This document shows positions 18,630-25,172 of a stretch of 25,172 nucleotides of DNA, piece after piece. Below the pieces are notes generated by a model. It had not been told where the DNA came from, ran no database searches, and saw only the letters and a program-made list of their open reading frames with translations. The DNA is from Chara braunii. Taxonomy: Eukaryota; Streptophyta; Charophyceae; Charales; Characeae. How positions within the stretch are numbered: position 1 is the stretch's first letter; each line of letters opens with the position of its first letter. The stretch is from assembly GCA_003427395.1 (NCBI GenBank), contig BFEA01000114.1, forward strand, positions 1,646,177-1,671,348, read 5' to 3'. The position numbers and the translations under genes were made by a program.

Positions 18630-19495
18630 GCGTGTGCCGCAATATCACTTGTCCAAAGATCAGCCTCCTGCAGACAGTTCAGCTGCCTGCAGGTTCATAC
18701 CCTTCAGCGTTAGATATTCACAGGTCACCTGTACAACAGGATGTGGTGCCCTCTCAGGGTGCACTCCCGATTTCGGGGATAGTCCCTGCTCAGGATGCAG
18801 CCCCAAACGTCAAGGGATTGGAACATGATTTGCCCGGATTGCAGTTAACCCCACAAAGTGTAGAAACACTTGGAGGATCTGCAAACGGCTGCCCTGCCAC
18901 GCGCAAACCACATGGGTGATCTGCAAATGACTGACCAGCAAACAACCCAGGACAGTTTGGGCTTGCAACACCATCTGGGTGTTCTTCACATTGTTGGCCA
19001 GCATCCGGCACACCAGCCTGACATCCTCACCAATCTCTGTGGTCTGACTGCAACTAGTATCTGTCTTCATATTCTCCACCGCCCATTTTATACACCATCA
19101 GACTTCCTTGCAATTGCCCTTCAGCTTCATGCTGATCTTCCCTCCCTACAGCCAGAGGAATGTAATTATACCAGGGAGAGAGGCTCTACCATTGCTGTCC
19201 TACAAGTAGCCATGAGGGACTGCCAACTTGAACTGCGCAATGCTTGAGCAGGTGAGTGGTTTAATCCTCTATCCTTCATCTTTGCCTGCATTGTGCCCGG
19301 ACCTGGCAATTACATGGCCATTGTACATGCCTCTGACCATTGGGAGCTGTGACAACGGCATCATGGTCCATGCCATGACTGATGTTACTAATTTCTTACA
19401 TAATGATGCTGTTTTCTTGCCACACCAAGCCGTTCGGAATCTCTTTTATGTTGAAAATCATTCCGCTAACCCTGTGCTGCAGCAGGACGGTGTAC
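18630..19495 (+). pseudogene. Josephin-like cysteine protease domain, copy C, broken
   Basis: The linker QQDVVPSQGALPISG... EHDLPGLQLTPQS is followed, in the frame of 18870-19246, by a GDLQMTDQQTTQDSLGLQHH segment. Then come SICLHILHRPFYTPSDFLAI with the candidate Cys at 19062-19064, STIAVLQVAMRDCQLELRNA, an in-frame TGA, and AGEWFNPLSFIFACIVPGPG-NYMAIV..HWEL. This frame shows the whole domain with one stop. The His position is Asn here (19308-19310), while copy A retains His. Josephin domains are deubiquitinases; a role in protecting element proteins from turnover is speculation. Confidence 0.58.
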
Positions 19496-19559
19496 CAACA
19501 CTCTGTTACCTTCTCCTTTGCACAGCTACAAACACTGTTACACTCAGCTGTAGCTGCCA

Positions 19560-19835
19560 TCGTCTCTGTCACAATCACTACAATCAGATGGTTTCTGCAT
19601 CCATGTGTGTAGAGGAGTGTCCCTCCGTTCGTGACTGCAGGCACCCTCCACATCTGGACACTGTACATGTCCATTTTGTGGCCATGGACGCTATAATGAA
19701 TGCATGGTCTTTTGTGGGTGTTCTTCCTTCATTTCGGCCTGCAATCGACATGCCATTCGTAGGGGGTGTATGGTGGGCATGCTCAATGCCAACCATCGTG
19801 GCAATTGGTGTACTGAGAATGCTTAGCTAGGTCTT
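19560..19835 (+). pseudogene. Cys-rich zinc-finger-like C-terminus, copy C
   Basis: One frame gives LSCSCHRLCHNHYNQM and CVEECPSVRDCRHPPH. A frame shift later another gives CTCPFCGHGRYNECMVFCGC, then SSFISACNRH and a Cys-containing tail. The CPFCGHGRY-x-x-C block is shared with copy A. It is a probable metal-binding end of the retroelement polyprotein, now broken by at least one frameshift. Confidence 0.5.
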
Positions 19836-20130
19836 CCATGTGTTCATCCCCCTAATCCTTACAATGTATGTCCTCTGTGTCCTCAAGGACAGACTCGTTC
19901 TTGAGCCTTTTCTTATCCTCTCCTTTGCCTTCATCTGCATTCCACACTCTGTACTTTCCCTTACTTTCCCTTGGTCGTTCTTTGTTTGTTCTCTCCATCT
20001 CTCCTCCCTGTGTTTATCCCCTCCCTGCTTACTCTGCCTCTTTCTCACAGCGTACAAGTGGACCGTTATGGCACACGGGGATGCAGGCAGCTCGCACTCC
20101 CTTCATCAACGTGGCGAGCCTCATATGTGA

Positions 20131-20625
20131 GAGGCACGGTGAATGGGAAGTTAAAAGAAGAATGAGAAAAATTAGTGGTTCATACTTTCAGTGTGCCCTT
20201 CATGTTGGTCCCTTTTTTTTTTTTTTGGCCTGATTGTTGCCATGTCATGCTCATTGTAGTCCTTGTCTTTCGACTTAGGAGCCTTCAGAAGCTTCAGCTT
20301 TCCTCCCTGCCGTCCAGACATTGTCCTTTTTGTGTGCTATAGTGCAAAAATGAGATATCAAATACTTAACTCCTTGGTCCTCATCCTCACAGCGTATGGC
20401 TTGCCCGTAGGGTCATTAGCAAAACACACTCAGTGATAGAAGACACACCCACAAAGGAGAATGTGCACTGCTGCTCTTACTGAATTGCAAAGTGCGCTCT
20501 TTTAGTTTGTAGATATGTGACAATACATGGTGTTGCTCTGTGCCCATACTGAGTCATGCAGTATTTCTGGTTTGGTGCGTGGTTTTTCTTGCTGACTGGG
20601 GTTTTGAATGGGACGGACTCATAAG
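20131..20625 (+). other. 3' end of the giant intron, with acceptor signals
   Basis: Unique sequence after copy C, with a T-run at 20212-20226. It ends with a branch-point-like CTGAC at 20592-20596 and the AG at 20624-20625. The polypyrimidine tract between them is weak; the stronger T-rich stretch (GGTTTTTCTTGCTGAC) lies just upstream of the branch site. No coding similarity is seen before 20626. Confidence 0.6.
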
Positions 20626-22781
20626 AGTGAGAGATGCTGCGGAGTCTATTGTGCTGTCCCATGCTCTGCCCACGGAACATGTGCATATCGATGCTGATCT
20701 GGACAATGTGCTGGCAGTCCAAGAGAAGCTTGTTTTCCAACATTCCATACTGGAGTTTGCAATGAAGGTTTATGACTACTTCAGCACGGCTGTCAACTAC
20801 CTGATTCTCCTTGTGCCGATTTTTGCTGGTGCATTTGCTGAGGCAACGAAGGATGACGCGGGCAAGGTTGCACAGCTGATTAGCAACTCGTCCTTTGCGA
20901 CATTACAGCTGATGTATGGCTTTTCCATGCTGATAGACGCATCCAAATATGCATCCGATGTGGCCGGTCATGCCTCAAGGGTTGCTGAGCTGTTCGAAGC
21001 CTTGGGAATCATACAGGAGGGAATGAAGAACACCGAATCCATGGCACCTGCAAACTTGTCAGAAGCAGGGCCCGGCAAGCAGCTTGGCACCGGGTCCGTA
21101 ATTCATCCTCGTCACAAGAAAGGGGTGGAGAAGGCTGCGCCAGCTGACCCCTGTCGCTTGTCATCAGAGGTATGGACCAAGTCCAACCAACTTGCTGATG
21201 CCCCAGGAGGGCTCACATCGTCACCCTCAGGAGGCTCCAAACTGCAGTGTACAGTGGAAGAAGGCCAGAGGGTCAGAGCTGACCACCAAAAGGACTTGAG
21301 CACAGGCACAAGACAAACTGGCATGGAGGTGAGGGGAAGGAGCATTGCTTTGCAGGAGGAGCAGACAGTAGACTGGACAATGGTACGGGCCCCAACTATC
21401 TTCCATCTATGTGGAGGAGATGACTGGCTCGAGTACTCTATCCACAGAGTGCCACGCGAGTTGTATGCGCTTCTCGTGGCAGTGTTCCCCGGCAAATGGC
21501 CTGAAGATATGCTGGTTATTCCCACATTTCAGTGCGGAGGGGTCGACCTTTGTATCCCCCCAGTGAAAAGGGGGAAGGGGGAAGGCGCAGCAGATGACAC
21601 AGACGAAGTTGATGAAGGTTTCGGCAAATTGTGTATGCGTGTAGGTGAGGACATGGATAGGATGCTGGGGGTTTTTCTCAGGTGGCAAAGTTCCATCTGT
21701 GGTTATCTTCAGAGCAAAGGCTACTGGGCCGACTCAGTGGACCCTAGCTCAGGGTATGCTCTTGCACCAAGAGGAGGATGGGGAAACATCACTAGCAGTA
21801 CTCACCAGCAGGGACACGCTGGATCCCAGCAGGACCCAGTGGTTGAAAAACGCATCATGGAGAAGCCACCCCAGGAGCACTGGGAGAGCAAACTCTGCTA
21901 CAGTGAAGTTTATGCAGCCAGGGTATTGCTTGGCTATGAGGTTCAGCAGGTAGGAGCATGCCCAGTTGTTGTTCACCCTAGGTTTGGCACAAGGGCATAT
22001 CCTGCCTCTCTTGTGACAACAGCACCCTTAGAACCCCTGTTGGAAGCCATATCAGCAGCAAGGGATGGTTTTTCTGGCGAGATGGAAGCGGAGCCCGAGC
22101 TGGTATCTGCTGGGGACAAAAGTAGTGCAGAGGGAGGAAAGGGGGTTGGGCAGGAACACAAGAAGGGAAACGAGGAGGAGGAGGAGGGTGGTGACGATAA
22201 ATCCTGGGTGAAAGTTGCGGGGCACAGCGAGATAATGCAAGAGAGCTGGGATGTGAATGAGAAGCAGAAGTCATGCCTTGTCATTCCTGATAACAGCATG
22301 CAGATTGAGGATCCGCCTTTTGCAGAGCAAAGGCTTCTAGACCAATGTCCCATCCTTCCTCTCTATAATTCGTCGTGTGGGAAGAATACAACTGGCCTTG
22401 GCAGGGAACAGGTCCATGATGATGCACTGGACGAGGTCGAGAAGGAATTGCTCATGAGGGTTTCTGCAATGACAATCAAGCAATCAACTGCAGGAGAGAA
22501 TGGGAAAGTTGAGCAGGGAAGTACAGCTGCATTGAGCGTGACCACATCTCACATGATGAGACAGGAAACGGCAATCAGTGGAGATCGGCAGACTGCCAAC
22601 GACCAGGACATGCTTGTCATCAAGGAGATGACCTGCAGTATTCCTGACAGTGGTAGAGTGATTGTGAAGGACCTGACTGTGAGGCTTCAGCAGGGAGAGT
22701 CTCTTCTGGTTATGGGACCGAGTGGATGTGGGAAAACAACAATTGTGAAAGCCATCGGAGGAATATGGCCATTGGATGCAG
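20626..22781 (+). CDS. ABCD4/MMADHC: ABCD4-like transporter fused to an MMADHC domain, internal exon
   Basis: One open frame of ~718 codons, with no stop. It starts with VRDAAESIVL (continuing the ABCD helix from 1600), then YFSTAVNYLILLVPIFAG and a second hydrophobic helix (membrane helices 5-6, about 20768-20950), then DVAGHASRVAELFEALG, the end of the ABCD membrane domain. Next are a polar linker (21007-21367), an MMADHC-like domain (21368-22070) and an acidic Glu/Gly-rich linker. The nucleotide-binding domain follows from LVIKEMTCSIPDSG, with Walker A GPSGCGKT at 22715-22738 and IGGIWPLDAG. The exon ends at G|GTGAGT (22781/22782, phase 1); the signature motif and Walker B must lie beyond. 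In known ABCD proteins these two transporter halves are joined by a few tens of residues; here ~530 intervene. It would act in the membrane of an acidic compartment or vacuole, with the extra domain on the cytosolic face. Confidence 0.9.
21368..22070 (+). other. MMADHC: MMADHC (cblD)-like domain inside the transporter
   Basis: Residue blocks align in order with the C-terminal folded domain of human MMADHC: DWLEYSIHRVPRELYALLVA with FP, then DMLVIPTFQ, then a long helix with FLRWQSSICGYLQSKGYWAD, SVDPSSGYAL (GYWAD at 21719), then a 40-residue insertion. After it come SEVYAARVLLGYEVQQVGAC, PVVVHPRFGTRAYPASLVTT and AP. GYWADxxDPSSG and the GxxCxVxxHxxxGT tail are distinctive of the family. MMADHC binds MMACHC and directs cobalamin to methionine synthase or methylmalonyl-CoA mutase. 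Human MMADHC has two adjacent cysteines in the tail; here the first is Ala and the second is Cys (21959-21961). No mitochondrial leader is expected, given the internal location. Confidence 0.85.
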
Positions 22782-23299
22782 GTGAGTGTGCCCGATCAAT
22801 GGACAATGGTCTGAAAGATCGCCTCTATGACCAATGAAATTGCCACATTATCCGTTTTCTGAAAATGGAGTAGCCACCTTAAAGCATTAAATAAATGTCA
22901 AAATGAAAAAGTGCAAGGAAAATGAGCAGAAACACCAAATTGCATCATCACATTGAAAGCCAGATAGTCGTGTGCTGAACGGAAAGCAGAATGCTCCAAT
23001 TGACAGTGTCAGCCCCCTTCTCGCCTCCATCATCAAAGTACTCAATGTCGCTCTTCTATATGGCGCTCGGCGCTCAGGCTACAGTCAGACAGCACCTAAA
23101 CTAGCCTATCAATCTACAGATGCAACCAGGTATACTTCATCAGCTGCTCGATGTACATGAAGACTTCGCCCATCTAGACCTCCTCTCAACACCAGGTGCG
23201 TCCCTGTTATGATCCTGGCCAATTTCAAAGTACACATTCATCAGAAAGTACAGTGCTGTCCAATTGCAAAAGGAAATGAATGAACTTGAGAGGAGAGAG

Positions 23300-23341
23300 A
23301 GGGAAAGAAGAAGAAGAAGAAGAAAGAAAGAAAGAAAGAAG
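23300..23341 (+). repeat. AAG/AAAG purine microsatellite
   Basis: (GAA)n passes into (GAAA)n within a purine-only stretch. Simple repeat, no coding use. Confidence 0.9.
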
Positions 23342-25100
23342 AACGCGATGATGTACACCAGCCTAGACCAATGATAATGCTCTTCTTCTTCGCCAACCAC
23401 TCTCCTCCTCCTCATCTCCTCCGCTCTTATTCAAACAAGAAATAATAATAACAATGTTGAATGGCTGAACCAGAATCAATGTCTGAATCCCTCTTCTACT
23501 GCAGGTATCACATGAGGTCCACCATAGCCATGGCACCCTTCTCCTTCCTCTTCTCGAAGGCCTAGGCTATGATGGACTGCTAGGGCCTTGCCCTGATGTG
23601 CATAAGACAACTCAAGCAGCTATGGCTGCTCTAGCTCAGGCCGCCATGCCTGACTCTGCCTCGAAGCTTCTTGGTGTAGCTCTACCCCCGCTGGGGCCTT
23701 CTTGCTGCAGCGCCCACCAAGGTGATGAAGATGGCAACCACCATAGCCAGGTAAGTACCTCTGGCGTTCCCCCTTCCTAGCCCTGGTCTTCTTCCTCCTC
23801 CTGTCCTTGTTCCTCCCCAGCAGCGCTGCTCCAAGCTAGCGCTGCTCCAGCCAGCACTCCAACCATTGTGTCGCCAAACTTGCACACCGACAATGAGGAG
23901 GAACACTTTGCTCCTCCTAGAGATATAGCGGCCTACTTGCCTCTTGGCGAGTGACTTCCCCGGCCGCGCGGCGTCCAAGCAACCGGTACCTCCTCCCTTT
24001 CGGAGGGAAACATCATTGCAGACTTTGATATTGCCCGTAAAGGCCCTAGACTCAGACTGGTTGGACTGGTGCCCTCCTAGACCTAGCCTACAACTACTGG
24101 GCCTCTAAAAATGCCAACTTTTGTCTTCCTCTGCTCGGCCTCGAGTACCCAGCACATCTACCTCTAGCTGGTGTGGTACCGGCCTACCGGCTACTTGAGT
24201 GTTTTCCGTTGCTTCAAGTGTCGCGGGCCTTTTTCCCCGCCACTTGAGTGGTTTCCCCGTTGCAACCCTCAATGTCACAACCCTCTGAACGAACAAGTGC
24301 CCTTGCGGGTCACACACACACTCAAGCCGATAAGCACTCAGACAGGCATGCAGACCAGCAAGCATACACACACACAGACTTAGAGAACTCAGCAACAAAC
24401 GGGAAACTCGGCAAGGTATTCATTCCATGAGTAAAACTCACAAATCAGTTGTGTGTCTTAGTCTGTGTTTGGCAGATTATTACATCCCATTGAGAGTTTG
24501 TGCCCTGGCTAATGAATTTGTTTCAATGCCAAGTGGTAAGTAGGTATCGCATCACCATCTCAGTCAAGTTAATCAGTCCCTGAATGACACTCGAGGCATT
24601 AATCACCGCCAATACTAATCCCCGTCGAGCAAGAACTTGGAAATTAGATAGGCTATTTTCCTCAGTTGCCGATTCCTTCCTTTATGGCTCATTACTCAGT
24701 CTTGGCACCCGAGTAAAAACATCTTAGCTCACTCACTGTGAAGGGCCAGACTGTTAATCCTGCCCGGCGACAACACACCCATAAGCTTGCATGAACGTGT
24801 GTAGATTCACATAGTCGCACCAGCGCTCATGTATCCACACTCGTCAGATCACTCACAAGTCAGTCCAATTATGCACTCGTACAGTTACCTCACCTGCAAG
24901 ACTGTACGATCGCATGCTGGCGTGGTCACCCAGAATGCCCATAGATTCATACGACCGTATGCTCATAAGGTCGCACAGAAACTTGTCACTGGGTTATAGG
25001 GTCCTTTGAAGGAGTGAACGAGAACTTTGATAACACTCGTAACTTAGTTGAATTGCTGGTGCCCATAGCATGAAACAAAGATCCATCACCCAGACCAATT

Positions 25101-25101
<1 letters not shown>

Positions 25102-25172
<71 letters not shown>
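25102..25172. repeat. CT dinucleotide microsatellite
   Basis: A perfect (CT)n of at least 35 units that runs off the right edge. Together with the ACT array at the left edge it places the window between two simple repeats, typical places for assembly breaks. Confidence 0.97.

Larger units (their letters stand above)
16190..20130 (+). mobile_element. Penelope-like retroelement, copy C (most complete 3' part)
   Basis: It starts at KVVHAHEVVRATNLRHVLQL (16205), a point inside the pre-polymerase region of copy B, so it is 5'-truncated. It then runs through the polymerase, the minisatellite linker, the Josephin-like domain, the Cys-rich tail, and a pyrimidine-rich 3' region ending somewhere near 20130. 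It is the best template for the domain order of the family. Numerous stops and frameshifts show it is inactive. Confidence 0.72.
1601..20625 (+). other. Giant ~19.0-kb intron of the ABCD4-like gene
   Basis: The donor is GTGAGG at 1601. The acceptor is AG at 20624-20625, with CTGAC at 20592-20596 as a well-placed branch-point candidate about 30 bases upstream. The codon AG|A is completed exactly, giving HVR-VRDAAESIVL, which is continuous with the EKLEG...VRxxAESI block of ABCD proteins. No intervening ABCD coding sequence is seen. The intron is filled with retroelements, MITEs, retrocopied RNA genes and simple repeats, listed separately. Confidence 0.8.
22782..25172 (+). other. Next intron of the ABCD4/MMADHC gene (incomplete)
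   Basis: It begins with a consensus GTGAGT donor. No later part of the nucleotide-binding domain (Q-loop, LSGGE-type signature, Walker B) is recognisable through 25172, so this intron exceeds 2.4 kb. Content: unassigned sequence at 22840-23290; purine microsatellites at 23300-23341; a Ser/Pro/Ala-rich open stretch at ~23505-23750, flanked by acceptor-like CTTCTACTGCAG and donor-like CAG|GTAAGT but without family similarity; unassigned sequence at 23760-25100; and a terminal (CT)n array. Confidence 0.7.

Noticed and set aside
23505-23750. Next exon of the transporter, between CTGCAG and CAG|GTAAGT
   Set aside because: Joined in phase 1 to 22781 it hits a stop within three codons, and it lacks Q-loop or signature motifs. 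It may be a repeat-derived open stretch.
22782-25172. Remaining nucleotide-binding domain motifs (LSGGE, Walker B)
   Set aside because: Looked for in all forward frames by eye and not found; presumed beyond the right edge.
1-25172. CRISPR array, operons or other prokaryotic systems
   Set aside because: Introns, LINEs, U6 and 18S retrocopies show a eukaryotic nuclear genome, and no regularly spaced repeat-spacer array exists.

Overview
This is a window of a large, repeat-choked eukaryotic nuclear genome. Coding sequence is interrupted by GT-AG introns. There is a plant-like U6 snRNA copy and 18S rRNA fragments with a green-plant-like 3' end. The rest is LINE, Penelope-like and fold-back elements. 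A streptophyte alga with giant introns (a Chara-like charophyte) fits best, but that is inference; nothing here names the species.

One host gene spans the window. Its exons are about 717-1600 and 20626-22781 (+ strand). Joining GT at 1601 to AG at 20625 restores an Arg codon and a conserved helix, so nearly everything between is a single intron of about 19.0 kb. The protein is a half-size ABC transporter of subfamily D, most like ABCD4 (the lysosomal cobalamin exporter of animals), identified by its membrane domain, EKLEG motif and Walker A. Between the last membrane helix and the nucleotide-binding domain, in the same open frame and the same exon, lies a domain that matches MMADHC (cblD, the cytosolic/mitochondrial cobalamin adaptor), including GYWADSVDPSSG. 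A vitamin B12 exporter fused to a B12 trafficking adaptor is the most exciting observation in the window. The 5' end of the gene and the rest of the nucleotide-binding domain lie outside the window.

The intron, left to right, holds: two related fold-back MITEs with a tandem retrocopied 18S 3' end between them; two copies of a GC-rich dispersed repeat; a 5'-truncated LINE on the minus strand with a U6 snRNA pseudogene at its 5' end; a 158-bp tandem duplication; three decayed copies of one Penelope-like retroelement (A, 6590-8300 +; B, 8302-12130 -; C, 16190-20130 +); a possible tRNA-derived repeat; a G-rich tract; and an asymmetric fold-back element (14950-16074).

Put together, the three retroelement copies show a domain order of GIY-YIG endonuclease, reverse transcriptase, Ala/Ser/Thr minisatellite linker, Josephin-like cysteine protease, and Cys-rich zinc finger. 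The N-terminal GIY-YIG recalls the permuted Naiad/Chlamys group of Penelope-like elements. A Josephin-like domain in such an element is the second noteworthy finding. Every copy is broken by stops, frameshifts or truncation.

The window begins in an (ACT)n array and ends in a (CT)n array, and it carries a few Ns near 4.24-4.35 kb.
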